Below, one piece after another: positions 40,875 through 48,964 of a stretch of 64,000 nucleotides of DNA; position 1 is the stretch's first letter, and the number at the start of each line of letters is the position of its first letter. The notes under the pieces are model-generated. The model did no database searches. It saw only the letters and a list, made by a program, of their open reading frames with translations, and had not been told where the DNA came from. The translations under genes and the position numbers were made by a program. Origin of the DNA: Nonomuraea thailandensis (lineage in GTDB: Bacteria > Actinomycetota > Actinomycetes > Streptosporangiales > Streptosporangiaceae); the NCBI RefSeq assembly GCF_024172165.1, contig NZ_JAMZEB010000002.1, positions 12,049,501 to 12,113,500 on the forward strand, read 5' to 3'.

Positions 40875-41434
40875 TCCCCGGGCCGCAGCATGCCCGCCAG
40901 CAGGTCGTCCAGCGCGGCCTCCAGCTCCTCCGGCGTGGGCACGCTGCCCGCGCCGGCGATGGCGTCGAACATCAGCCCCTCCCCGAACGCCACCAGGTTG
41001 CGCGCGTGCGTCACCGGGTCGGCGGAGCCCAGGGCCGCCAGCATGGTGACGGCCGGGTCGCGGAAGCGCCGCCCGGCCTCGTCGTAGATCCGGCGCAGCT
41101 CCGGCCGCCTGGTCGCCTCCAGGGCCAGCTCGTAGCGGGCCAGGGTCCGGCGCCGGTCCATGAGCTGGACGTGCAGCGCCTGCGCCATGCGCGCGGGCAG
41201 GCAGGCCAGCTCGAACGGGTCGGTGCCGTACGCCCCGGCCAGGGCCAGCACCTCCAGCTCGGTGAGCCGTGACAACGTCAGCTCCAGCAGCGCCGCGCGG
41301 GTGCGGGCGAGGTTGGAGGTGGAGCCGGGCGGCAGGTCCGCCGCCTCGTCCACGGCCCGGTGGGTGAGCCCGCGCATGCCTCGCTCGGCGAGCAGGGTGA
41401 TGGCCGTGTCGGCGACGAGGTCGGAGCGTTTCAC
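40841..41434 (-). CDS. TetR-family transcriptional repressor
   Basis: A 197-residue regulator with an N-terminal TetR helix-turn-helix (ADTAITLLAERGMRGLTHRAVDEAA ... GSTSNLARTR, read in two parts) and a helical ligand-binding domain. It is divergent from a FAD monooxygenase across 82 bases that hold three ACTAC-N4-GTAGT operators, so it almost certainly represses both genes until a small-molecule inducer (perhaps the monooxygenase substrate) binds. The start GTG 41434 gives a standard N-terminus. Confidence 0.9.
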   Translation of the reverse strand: MKRSDLVADTAITLLAERGMRGLTHRAVDEAADLPPGSTSNLARTRAALLELTLSRLTELEVLALAGAYGTDPFELACLPARMAQALHVQLMDRRRTLARYELALEATRRPELRRIYDEAGRRFRDPAVTMLAALGSADPVTHARNLVAFGEGLMFDAIAGAGSVPTPEELEAALDDLLAGMLRPGDQRTSGRTSRS

Positions 41435-41444
41435 GGGACCAGAT

Positions 41445-41502
41445 ACTACAGCGGTAGTGACCCCGAACTACAGGCGTAGTAGGCTGACACTACAGACGTA
41501 GT
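41445..41502. promoter_or_regulatory. Three ACTAC-N4-GTAGT operators with exact 22-bp period
   Basis: ACTACAGCGGTAGT (41445-41458), ACTACAGGCGTAGT (41467-41480) and ACTACAGACGTAGT (41489-41502) start exactly 22 bases apart. The -10 box TAGGCT (41480-41485) of the monooxygenase begins at the last base of site 2 and lies in the gap before site 3. The array fills the TetR/monooxygenase intergenic region. Confidence 0.85.
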
Positions 41503-41516
41503 TGAAGGAGACCGTG

Positions 41517-42689
41517 ATGGCAAGGGCTGTGGTGATCGGCGGAGGCGTCGGCGGGCTGGCCGCGGGGGCGGCGCTGCGGCGCGGGGGCTGGGAGGTGACC
41601 GTGCTGGAGCGCGCTCCCGCGATCGAGCCGGTCGGGTCCGGGCTGGCGATCGCCGCCAACGCGCTCAAGGCGCTCGACGTCCTCGGCGTCGGGGACCGGA
41701 TCAGGGAGCTGGCCACCGTGGAGGGCCGGCTCGGCCTGCGCCGGGCGGACGGCAGGTGGCTGACGCACACCACGGAGGCCGTCGCGGACGCCAAGTACGG
41801 CGACTCGGTGGTGCTCATGGTCCGGGCCACGCTGCTGGAGGTGCTGATGGACGCGCTCGGCCGCGAGCACCTGCGCCTGGGCACGACCGTCTCGGAGGTG
41901 GACGCGGACAAGGGCCTCGTGCGGACCGACGCGGGCGACCTGGAGGCCGACCTCGTCGTGGGCGCCGACGGGATCGGCTCGGCCACCCGGCGCGCGCTCT
42001 TCCCCGCGCACCCGGAGCCGGTGTACTCGGGGGTGACGGCCTGGCGCGGGCTCGTCCCGCGCGGCGGGCTGACGGTCCCGCGCTGCGAGAGCTGGGGCCG
42101 GGGCACGGTGTTCGGCATCCACCTGCTGGCCGGCGACGTCGTCTACGTCTACGCCACCGACGTGCTGCCCGCCGGCACCGTGCACGCCGACGAGCGCGCG
42201 GAGCTGCTGCGCAGGTTCGGCGACTGGCACGACCCGATCCCGGCCCTGCTGCGGGCGGCCGATCCCGCCCGCATCATCCGCAACGACGTCTATCGCACCG
42301 CCGAGCCGCTGCCCGCCTTCCACCGGGGGAGGGTCGCCCTGGTCGGCGACGCCGCGCACGCGATGACGCCGAACCTGGGGCAGGGCGCCTGCCAGGCGAT
42401 CGAGGACGGCGTGGTCCTGGCGCACCACGCCGGTCAGGCCTCACGCGGCCCGGGCGGCGCGCTGCCCGACGGCGCGCTCGCGGCCTACAGCGCCGCGCGC
42501 GTGAAGCGGACCGCGAAGATCGTCCAGCGCTCCTGGAGCCTGTGCCGCATGAGCAAGCTCCGCAATCCGCTGGCGGTGGGGCTGCGCGACTTCGGGCTGT
42601 CGGCCGCCGCGCGCCTCAGCCCAGATCTGATGTTGCGGTCGATGGACGAGGTGCTGAGCTGGCGTCCACCGGCTGGGGCTGGACGGTGA
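41517..42689 (+). CDS. FAD-dependent monooxygenase (aromatic hydroxylase family)
   Basis: A 390-residue flavoprotein of the p-hydroxybenzoate hydroxylase / TetX class. The FAD-binding GXGXXG is GGGVGGLAAG at the N-terminus, the DG motif is VVGADGIGS, and the GD motif is VALVGDAAHAMTPNLGQGA. It hydroxylates an aromatic or related compound with NAD(P)H and oxygen. ATG 41517 follows GAAGGAG. It is probably derepressed from the three TetR operators by a xenobiotic or antibiotic-like inducer. The last 74 bases overlap the convergent EamA gene. Confidence 0.9.
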   Translation: MARAVVIGGGVGGLAAGAALRRGGWEVTVLERAPAIEPVGSGLAIAANALKALDVLGVGDRIRELATVEGRLGLRRADGRWLTHTTEAVADAKYGDSVVLMVRATLLEVLMDALGREHLRLGTTVSEVDADKGLVRTDAGDLEADLVVGADGIGSATRRALFPAHPEPVYSGVTAWRGLVPRGGLTVPRCESWGRGTVFGIHLLAGDVVYVYATDVLPAGTVHADERAELLRRFGDWHDPIPALLRAADPARIIRNDVYRTAEPLPAFHRGRVALVGDAAHAMTPNLGQGACQAIEDGVVLAHHAGQASRGPGGALPDGALAAYSAARVKRTAKIVQRSWSLCRMSKLRNPLAVGLRDFGLSAAARLSPDLMLRSMDEVLSWRPPAGAGR

Positions 42690-43596
42690 CCGACGTCTGG
42701 CGGGCGGCCGGCGTGGCCGCCGGGCGCTCCAGCGGGACCGGCGCCGGCGCGGGCGGCGCGGCAGGGGCCGGCTTGGCGTGGTGGTCGGGCGCCAGCCGGC
42801 CGAGCGTGATCGTGCCGCCGATGGTCAGCGCGGCGGCCAGCACGGCGGGCACGGCCGTCGAGGGGGACGTCGGCAGCGGCTCGCCGAGCAGGATCGCTCC
42901 GGCCAGCACGGAGGTGATGGGGTCGATGACCTGCACTCCGGCGTAGGCGATGCCGAAGTAGCCCACGGCGTACGAGCGCTGCAGCAGCACCACCGCGCAG
43001 ACCAGCAGCACGGGCACGGCCAGGCTGAACCAGTGGATCAACCGCCCCCAGTCGCCCTGCATCCCGCCGCCGACCACGCGCACGAACGTGGACACGCTCG
43101 CCGTCACGGCCCCCGCCCCCACGGAGAGCAGCATGGCCTTCAGCGGCCCGTGCACCCGGCTCGCGATGAGCTGCGTGACCAGCGCGATCGCCGCGATCAC
43201 GGCGATGAAGGCCAGCGCTGCGCCGTCGCCGAGCACGGGCGTGACGTTGTGCGCGGGCACCAGCAGCATGAGCCAGAGCAGGCCCACGGCCACCGCGATC
43301 GAGCCGAGGATCTCGGCGCGGTACGGCCTGCGCCCGTACATGAACGCGGCCAGCGGCACGGCGAACACCAACGTGGCGACGCTGATCGGCTGCACGGCGA
43401 CCAGAGGGGCGAAGCTCAGCGCGACGGCGTGCAGGCAGGCACCGCTGAAGGAGATGATGCCGCCGACCCACCATCGAGGGCGTCTCACCAGGCTGAGCGA
43501 GGCGCCCTCGGCCACGACCTCGAACTGTTGCATCGCCGCGCCGAGCGCGTATCCCAGCGCTCCGGCCAGGGCGATCAGCATGCCGACCCAGGTCAT
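42616..43596 (-). CDS. EamA/DMT-superfamily transporter
   Basis: A 326-residue membrane protein with about nine or ten hydrophobic helices and internal two-fold repeat, plus a Pro/Ala-rich hydrophilic tail of about 55 residues. It resembles DMT proteins of the DUF6/NIPA-like side (VAVQPISVATLVFAVPLAAF, GVQVIDPITSVLAGAILLGE). Substrate unknown. Its tail-coding end overlaps the monooxygenase gene by 74 bases. Upstream, a 13-bp dyad GGAGCA-T-TGCTCC (43628-43640) may be an operator. Confidence 0.82.
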   Translation of the reverse strand: MTWVGMLIALAGALGYALGAAMQQFEVVAEGASLSLVRRPRWWVGGIISFSGACLHAVALSFAPLVAVQPISVATLVFAVPLAAFMYGRRPYRAEILGSIAVAVGLLWLMLLVPAHNVTPVLGDGAALAFIAVIAAIALVTQLIASRVHGPLKAMLLSVGAGAVTASVSTFVRVVGGGMQGDWGRLIHWFSLAVPVLLVCAVVLLQRSYAVGYFGIAYAGVQVIDPITSVLAGAILLGEPLPTSPSTAVPAVLAAALTIGGTITLGRLAPDHHAKPAPAAPPAPAPVPLERPAATPAARQTSVTVQPQPVDASSAPRPSTATSDLG

Positions 43597-43763
43597 CGCG
43601 GCCCGCGCAGGAGCAGGGATCCTTTCAGGAGCATTGCTCCAGCTTAAGAGGCAGCAGAACCTCCAGAATCATCCTTTCGGCTGAAAAGTCGGCATATGTT
43701 GCTCCCGACCTGCACGAACATGTGGCGCATCCTTGAGCCGGCGGTGGCCCGCGGCTCGCGGGA

Positions 43764-44135
43764 TCAGGACTTGCGGCAGACGCAGAACAGGTGCCCCTGG
43801 GGGTCCTGCAGCACGATCCACCGCGTCCCCTCCTCGGTGACGCCGGGCTGGAACTCGGGCCTGGTGGCCCCGAGCGTCACGTACTCCGCGGCGGCCTGCT
43901 CCACGTCCGGCACCTGGAGGTCGAGGTGGAACTGCTTGTCGGGGCTCGGCCACCGGACCGGCTTACGGTCGGGGACGCGGCCGAAGTAGATGTTGACGGT
44001 GCCGTCGGAGATGGCGGCGTACTCGTCCTCCGCGTAGGTGACCTCCATCCCGGTCACCTCGTGGTAGAAGGCGGCCAGGGCCTTGGGGTCGTCGCAGTCG
44101 ATGGTGAAGGCCATGAGGCTTGCTCTCGTCGTCAT
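43764..44135 (-). CDS. VOC-superfamily (glyoxalase-like) protein
   Basis: A 123-residue single-domain vicinal-oxygen-chelate protein with two beta-alpha-beta-beta-beta modules (FTIDCDDPKALAAFYHEVTG, then FHLDLQVPDVEQAAAEYVTLG) and RWIVLQDPQGHLFCVC at the end. Such proteins are glyoxalases, dioxygenases or resistance proteins; nothing here decides. ATG 44135 is used; an upstream in-frame ATG at 44165 is less likely. Bases 43597-43763 before it hold the EamA promoter region and no gene. Confidence 0.85.
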   Translation of the reverse strand: MTTRASLMAFTIDCDDPKALAAFYHEVTGMEVTYAEDEYAAISDGTVNIYFGRVPDRKPVRWPSPDKQFHLDLQVPDVEQAAAEYVTLGATRPEFQPGVTEEGTRWIVLQDPQGHLFCVCRKS

Positions 44136-44183
44136 GCGGACCAGCCTTCCAGCCGTACCTGCCATCCTCTGTCAGGTATGCCA

Positions 44184-44212
44184 GAGGGCCGCGCCTTCTC
44201 GGCGCGGCCCTC
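44184..44212 (-). terminator. Terminator hairpin after the PRC-barrel gene
   Basis: A perfect 12-bp stem, GAGGGCCGCGCC (44184-44195) with GGCGCGGCCCTC (44201-44212), has a 5-base loop, 17 bases past the PRC-barrel stop codon. Confidence 0.8.
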
Positions 44213-44228
44213 CGCTTGCGGCATCAAG

Positions 44229-44573
44229 TCACCCGGGGAAGCGGCCGTAGTAGTCCCCCAGCCGCGACCGGTACTCGGGCTCCTTGAACGTGCCCTCGTC
44301 GAACTCGGGCGCGTCCTTGATCTCGGCCTTGGTGCGGGCCACGAACACGTTGCGTTCCTGGGGATCGATGTTCGTGATCACCTTGGCCGGGAGCAGGACC
44401 TTCTTACCGAAGATCCACGGACCGGTGTCGACGATGATGTAGCTCTCGCCGACCTCGTAGGTCGCCTCATCGACGGACCCGATCTTGCCGTCGGTGGCCT
44501 GGACGTGGTACCCGACCAGATCCAGCGCCTGCCCGCGGTCGTAGACGTCAGGTCGATAGTCCCAGAGCTCCAT
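44229..44573 (-). CDS. PRC-barrel domain protein
   Basis: A 114-residue soluble protein whose residues 15-85 form a PRC barrel (DLVGYHVQATDGKIGSVDEA, WIFGKKVLLPAKVITNID). Such proteins in actinomycetes are abundant stress proteins of unclear function. The C-terminal tail is Glu/Tyr-rich. ATG 44573 is preceded by GAAGAGAG. A well-matched GTTT-N14-GGGTAG promoter lies 50-75 bases upstream, and a strong terminator follows, so it is a monocistronic general-stress gene. Confidence 0.88.
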   Translation of the reverse strand: MELWDYRPDVYDRGQALDLVGYHVQATDGKIGSVDEATYEVGESYIIVDTGPWIFGKKVLLPAKVITNIDPQERNVFVARTKAEIKDAPEFDEGTFKEPEYRSRLGDYYGRFPG

Positions 44574-44621
44574 TGGTGCTCTCTTCCTCTCTTCTTCCGT
44601 CTTTCTCGGGCAAGCCCTCAA

Positions 44622-44645
44622 CTACCCGTCGATATCCGCATAAAC
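44622..44645 (-). promoter_or_regulatory. Sigma-B-like promoter of the PRC-barrel gene
   Basis: Reading the minus strand, GTTT (44645-44642), 14 bases and GGGTAG (44627-44622) fit the sigma-B consensus best of all sites in the window. The leader to ATG 44573 would be about 40 bases. Confidence 0.65.
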
Positions 44646-44766
44646 CTGTGACGATGCCTTGGCCGCTCCTTGACGGCCCGACTGGTGATCTGACTCTCCT
44701 GACAACTGACCGCCAGTCCGGGCGCCGGGGCCCCAGGTGCGGATACGATCCGCGCGAGGAGGTCGG

Positions 44767-45570
44767 ATGAGCGTTGAGTGGGCGCCTCCCGGCGTGGACC
44801 CGGAGCGGCCGAGCGTGGCCCGGGTGCACGACGCGCTGCTGGGCGGCATGGAGAACTTCGCCGCCGACCGCTCGGTGGCGCGCAAGCTCAGGACCGCGGT
44901 CCCCGAGGTGGTGGATCTCGTCTGGTGCAACCGCGCCTTCATCGGTCGGGTCGTCGACTTCCTGGTCCGCGAGGCGGGCATCAGGCAGATCATCGACCTC
45001 GGCGCCGGTCTGCCCACGGTGGAGAACACCCATGAGGTCGCGCAGTTCGCCGACCCCACGTCCAGGGTCGTGTACGTGGACCTCGACCCCATGGTCGAGC
45101 CGCACGCCCGCGCGATACTCAACGGCAACCCCTGCGCCGACGCCGTCACCGCCGACGCCCGCGACGTGGCGGGCGTGCTCGGCCACCCGGCGGTGCGCCG
45201 CCTGATCGACCTGTCGCAGCCCACGGCGGTCCTGGCCGTAGGGCTGCTGCACCTGTTCTCCGACCAGGAGAACCCGCACGCGCTGGTCAGGGCCTACGTG
45301 GACGCGCTGCCGCCCGGCAGCTACCTGGCCGTCTCCAACTTCCTGGCCTCCGAGAGCCCCAAGGCCAAGGCGCTGGAGGTCATGCTCCAGGCCACCATGG
45401 GCACCGGGCACTTCCGCGACCGCCCGGCCATCGAACGCTTCTTCGACGGCCTGCGCCTGGTGGAGCCCGGCGTGGTGCACTTCCCCGAGTGGCACCCGGA
45501 CGAGCGCGTTCCCGGCCCGCTCGCGCCCTGGGAGGAGCTGCTGCTGGGCGGGGTCGCCCGCAAGCCGTGA
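44767..45570 (+). CDS. SAM-dependent methyltransferase, DUF574 family
   Basis: A 267-residue protein of the actinobacterial DUF574 (PF04672) methyltransferase-like family. It starts with the characteristic PSVARVHDALLGGMENFAAD, and the SAM-binding GxG region is IIDLGAGLPTVENTHEVAQ followed by VVYVDLDPMV. These proteins are very numerous in filamentous actinomycetes; substrates are unknown. ATG 44767 follows GAGGAGG, and TACGAT at 44743-44748 is a likely -10. Confidence 0.88.
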   Translation: MSVEWAPPGVDPERPSVARVHDALLGGMENFAADRSVARKLRTAVPEVVDLVWCNRAFIGRVVDFLVREAGIRQIIDLGAGLPTVENTHEVAQFADPTSRVVYVDLDPMVEPHARAILNGNPCADAVTADARDVAGVLGHPAVRRLIDLSQPTAVLAVGLLHLFSDQENPHALVRAYVDALPPGSYLAVSNFLASESPKAKALEVMLQATMGTGHFRDRPAIERFFDGLRLVEPGVVHFPEWHPDERVPGPLAPWEELLLGGVARKP

Positions 45571-45599
45571 CCTGGTGCGTGCCCGGCCGGCGAGTCCCG

Positions 45600-45605
45600 T
45601 AGGCT
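45600..45605 (+). promoter_or_regulatory. -10 box of leaderless upstream ORF
   Basis: TAGGCT ends seven bases before GTG 45613, so transcription should begin at or next to that codon. Confidence 0.55.
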
Positions 45606-45612
45606 GTGCCCC

Positions 45613-45654
45613 GTGCCGAGACGCCTGATCTGTTCCCCGCCTCCCGCCCGCTAG
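45613..45654 (+). CDS. Leaderless 13-codon leader peptide upstream of EamA transporter
   Basis: GTG 45613 to TAG 45654 encodes a short peptide, MPRRLICSPPPAR. It starts where transcription is expected to start, so it would be translated without a ribosome binding site. The three consecutive Pro codons next to the end are a known slow or stalling context, normally relieved by EF-P. The stop codon sits in the loop of hairpin A (45644-45661). Position and structure suggest a regulatory leader peptide rather than a functional protein. I know of no matching described leader. Confidence 0.55.
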   Translation: MPRRLICSPPPAR

Positions 45655-45745
45655 CGGGCGGCGTTTCCTGAGCTCTCCGGGTCCCGAGCGATCCGGGGGT
45701 GGTTGCTGCCCGCACACCGGGCCCGATTCCGACCACTCCACCCGG
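45644..45745 (+). promoter_or_regulatory. Candidate attenuator/translation switch before EamA gene
   Basis: Hairpin A (45644-45650 with 45655-45661, loop CTAG) surrounds the leader-peptide stop codon. Hairpin B pairs 45677-45683 with 45690-45696 (6-base loop) and is extendable with G-U pairs to 45674/45699. Hairpin C pairs 45697-45702 with 45738-45743 and can extend into GG 45744-45745, the start of the GGAG ribosome binding site. B and C compete for 45693-45699. C would hide the binding site and B would free it. Confidence 0.45.
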
Positions 45746-45757
45746 AGAACTCCTGTC

Positions 45758-46618
45758 ATGACCCATGTCTCCGCCCGGCGGGGCGCCCTGTACGTCTCCG
45801 TGGCCGCGACCGCCTGGGGCACCGGCGGCGCAGCCGGATCCCTCCTCTTCGACACCGGCGGCCTAGGCCCCGTCGGCGTCTCCCTGTGGCGCTACCTCCT
45901 CGGCGCCGCCTTCCTCCTCCTCATCACCAGAAGCGCCCCGCTGGCGTGGAACGTCAGGACCGTGCTCGTCGGCGCCGGGATGGCCGTCTACCAGACCGCG
46001 TACTTCGCCGCGATCGCGCACTCCGGCGTGGCCGTGGCGACCGTCGTCACGATGGGCGCCAGCCCGATCTTCACCGCCCTGGGCAGCCGCTTCCTGCTGC
46101 GCGAACGGCTCGGCCGGCTCGCGCTCTGCGCCCTGGCCGCCGCGCTGGCCGGGCTGCTCCTGCTCACCGGCGAGGCCGCGATGCAGGCCGGCTCGTCGGC
46201 CGGCATCGCCTTCGCGCTGGTTTCGGCCGCCGGGTACGCGGGGGTCACGCTGCTGTCCCGGCAGGGCAGGGACGACGACCCGCGGGCCGCGGCGGTCGGC
46301 GGGTTCGTGGTCGGCGCGGTGTGCCTGGCGCCGTTCGCGCTGGCGGAAGGGGTGGTGCCCGAGGTGAGCTGGTCGTCCGTGGCGCTGCTGGTCTACCTGG
46401 GCGCGGTGCCGACCGCGCTCGCGTACGGCCTGTTCTTCCGCGCCCTGACCGCGTTGCGCGCCACCACCGTGTCGATCATCTCGCTCGGCGAGGCGGTGGG
46501 CGCGGCGCTGCTCGGCGTGTTGCTGTTCGGCGAGCGGCTGACGCCCCTGGCCTGGTCGGGCTGCGTGCTGCTGCTGGCCGCCGTCACGGTGCTCGCCGCA
46601 CGAGCGGAAACCGCGTGA
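45758..46618 (+). CDS. EamA/DMT-family transporter (RhaT-like)
   Basis: A 286-residue ten-helix drug/metabolite transporter with two EamA repeats (VSVAATAWGTGGAAGSLLF..., and ALVSAAGYAGVTLLSRQG...). Typical family ends such as SIISLGEAVGAALLGVLLFGERL are present. Likely exports a small metabolite or toxic compound. Translation depends on GGAG (45744-45747) eleven bases before ATG 45758. The 150-base leader carries a leaderless mini-ORF and competing hairpins, so expression is probably induced by something that slows ribosomes or changes aminoacyl-tRNA supply. Confidence 0.9.
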   Translation: MTHVSARRGALYVSVAATAWGTGGAAGSLLFDTGGLGPVGVSLWRYLLGAAFLLLITRSAPLAWNVRTVLVGAGMAVYQTAYFAAIAHSGVAVATVVTMGASPIFTALGSRFLLRERLGRLALCALAAALAGLLLLTGEAAMQAGSSAGIAFALVSAAGYAGVTLLSRQGRDDDPRAAAVGGFVVGAVCLAPFALAEGVVPEVSWSSVALLVYLGAVPTALAYGLFFRALTALRATTVSIISLGEAVGAALLGVLLFGERLTPLAWSGCVLLLAAVTVLAARAETA

Positions 46619-46762
46619 TGTGACGGTCCTGGCCGCCGGATGAGTTAAGGTCCGGTACGGCGACGCTTGCCGAATCGTCGCTCCGCTCCCCGCCCCAAAG
46701 CCAAGCGACGGGCCCCGACGAATGAAGGGAACGGTGTCGGCGAAGCGTGCGTTGGAGGAACT

Positions 46763-48964
46763 GTGGCCTCGTTTAAGGGAATACTGAGGAACCTCCTGGA
46801 CCGTCCGGGAGGCGTCCCTCTGACGCCCTATCAGAAGATCGTCAAAGCGGCGGACGGCCGGGCGGAGAAACTCCGCGAGCTCGAAGAGCTGCCCAAACCC
46901 GACATGAGCGATCTGGCCGAGTTCTGTGCCGTCGCGCGCGAGGCCGCCGACCGGACCCTCGGGCTGCGGCCCTACGACGTGCAGTTGCTGGGCACGCTCG
47001 CCCTGCTCGACGGCAAGGTCGCCGAGATGGCCACCGGCGAGGGCAAGACCCTGTCCGGGGCCATGGCGGCGGCCGGATACGCGTTGCAGGGCAAGCGCGT
47101 GCACGTCATCTCGGTCAACGACTACCTGGCCAAGCGCGACGCCGAGTGGATGGGCCCCTTCTACGAGGCGCTCGGCGTCAGCGTCGGCTGGATCGACCAG
47201 AACTCCACGCCGGAGGAACGGCGGGCGGCGTACGCGAAGGACGTGACGTACGGGCCGGTCAGCGAGATCGGGTTCGACGTGCTGCGCGACCGCCTGCGCA
47301 CGGACGCGAGCGAGATCATCGTGCCCGCGCCCGAGGTGGCCCTGATCGACGAGGCCGACTCGGTGCTCGTGGACGAGGCCCGGGTGCCGCTGGTCATGGC
47401 CGGGGCGGCCGACCCCGGCAACGCGGTGCCGGAGATGGCGGCGCTGGTGCGCCAGCTCGTGCGCGGCTACCACTACGAGATCGACGAGCAGGCCCGCAAC
47501 GTCTACCTCACCCCCAAGGGCGCCGACAGCGTCGAGAACCTGCTCGGCGTCGACCTCTACGACGAGCACGAGCCCGGCACGCTCATCGAGCTCAACCTCG
47601 CCCTGCACGCCCACGCCCTGCTGACCCGCGACGTCGACTACATCGTGCGCGACGGCAAGGTGCAGCTCATCAACCCCTCCCGCGGCCGGGTGGCGCTGCT
47701 CCAGCGCTGGCCCAACGGCCTGCAGGCGGCCGTGGAGGCCAAGGAGGCGCTGGCGCCCAGCGAGAAGGGCGAGATCCTCGACTCCATCACCGTGCAGGGC
47801 CTGATCCGCCGCTACCCGCAGATCTGCGGCATGACCGGCACGGCCGTGGCCGTCAGCGAGCAGCTCGGCGAGTTCTACGGGCTCAAGGTCGCGGTGATCC
47901 CGCCGAACCGGCCGTGCGTGCGGGTGGACGAGCCCGACCGCATCTACCCGACCGTGCCCGACAAGGACGCGGCGCTGGTGGAGGAGATCCAGTCGGTCCA
48001 CGAGAGCGGCCGGCCGATCCTCATCGGCACGCTCGACGTGGCCGAGTCGGAGAACCTCGCCAAGCTGCTGCAGCGGCGCGGCCTGGAGCCGGTCGTGCTC
48101 AACGCCAAGAACGACGCCGAAGAGGCCGCGATCATCGCCAGGGCGGGCGAGCGCGCCGCCATCACCGTCTCCACCCAGATGGCCGGCCGCGGCACCGACA
48201 TCCGCCTCGGCGACGACGTGGCCGAGCTCGGCGGCCTCTACGTGATCGGCTCCGGCCGGCACGCCAGCAGCCGCCTCGACGACCAGCTCCGCGGCCGCGC
48301 GGGCCGCCAGGGCGACCCGGGCGGCTCGGTCTTCTTCGTGAGCACGAAGGACGATCTGATCACCCAGTTCGTCCCCGACGAGCGCCCGCCCGCCGCCGAC
48401 GCCGACGGTGTCGTGCGCCATCGGCGCGGCGCGTACCTCGTGGGGCACGCGCAGCGCGTCGCCGAGGGCGTCAACCTGGAGATCCACCGCAACACGTGGC
48501 GCTACACCCGGCTGCTGGAGCACCAGCGCGAGCTCATCCTGGAGTGGCGCGACAAGGTGCTGCACGGCGACGCCGCCGCGAAGGCGCTGGCCGAGGCCGA
48601 CCCCGAGCGCTGGGCGTCGATGCCCGAGGACACCAGGGACGAGACGGCCCGCCAGATCGTCCTGCACGCCATCGACCGCTGCTGGACCGAGCACCTGGCG
48701 TTCCTGACCGACCTGCGCGAGGGGATCCACCTGCGGGCGCTGGGCCGGATGAGCCCGATCGACGAGTTCCACCGGGAGGCGGTGGCGGAGTACAAATCGC
48801 TGCTGGCCGAGGTGGAGAAGCGCTCGCTGGAGTCGTTCGAGGCGCCGGAGCCGGATCTGAAGCGGCCCACGGCGACGTGGACGTACCTGGTGCAGGACAA
48901 CCCGTTCGGCACCGAGTGGGACCGCATCCTCAAGCGGGTCACGGCTGCCACGCGGCGCGGCTGA
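46763..48964 (+). CDS. secA2: Accessory Sec translocase ATPase SecA2
   Basis: A 733-residue SecA-type motor closely resembling mycobacterial SecA2 throughout (REAADRTLGLRPYDVQLLG, MATGEGKTLSGAMAAAGYAL, NDYLAKRDAEWMGP, VSTQMAGRGTDIRLG, QLRGRAGRQGDPG). It lacks the zinc-binding C-terminus of the housekeeping SecA1. GTG 46763 follows GGAGGA; an earlier in-frame start at 46667 has no binding site. SecA2 drives export of a small protein subset with the canonical SecYEG. No substrate or SecY2 gene is next to it. The gene ends one base before the convergent nucleotidyltransferase-like gene. Confidence 0.93.
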   Translation: MASFKGILRNLLDRPGGVPLTPYQKIVKAADGRAEKLRELEELPKPDMSDLAEFCAVAREAADRTLGLRPYDVQLLGTLALLDGKVAEMATGEGKTLSGAMAAAGYALQGKRVHVISVNDYLAKRDAEWMGPFYEALGVSVGWIDQNSTPEERRAAYAKDVTYGPVSEIGFDVLRDRLRTDASEIIVPAPEVALIDEADSVLVDEARVPLVMAGAADPGNAVPEMAALVRQLVRGYHYEIDEQARNVYLTPKGADSVENLLGVDLYDEHEPGTLIELNLALHAHALLTRDVDYIVRDGKVQLINPSRGRVALLQRWPNGLQAAVEAKEALAPSEKGEILDSITVQGLIRRYPQICGMTGTAVAVSEQLGEFYGLKVAVIPPNRPCVRVDEPDRIYPTVPDKDAALVEEIQSVHESGRPILIGTLDVAESENLAKLLQRRGLEPVVLNAKNDAEEAAIIARAGERAAITVSTQMAGRGTDIRLGDDVAELGGLYVIGSGRHASSRLDDQLRGRAGRQGDPGGSVFFVSTKDDLITQFVPDERPPAADADGVVRHRRGAYLVGHAQRVAEGVNLEIHRNTWRYTRLLEHQRELILEWRDKVLHGDAAAKALAEADPERWASMPEDTRDETARQIVLHAIDRCWTEHLAFLTDLREGIHLRALGRMSPIDEFHREAVAEYKSLLAEVEKRSLESFEAPEPDLKRPTATWTYLVQDNPFGTEWDRILKRVTAATRRG

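Noticed and set aside
45613..45757. Known riboswitch class upstream of the EamA gene (guanidine, SAM, c-di-AMP and others considered)
   Set aside because: None of the conserved core sequences I can recall is present; the leader-peptide and competing-hairpin model fits better.
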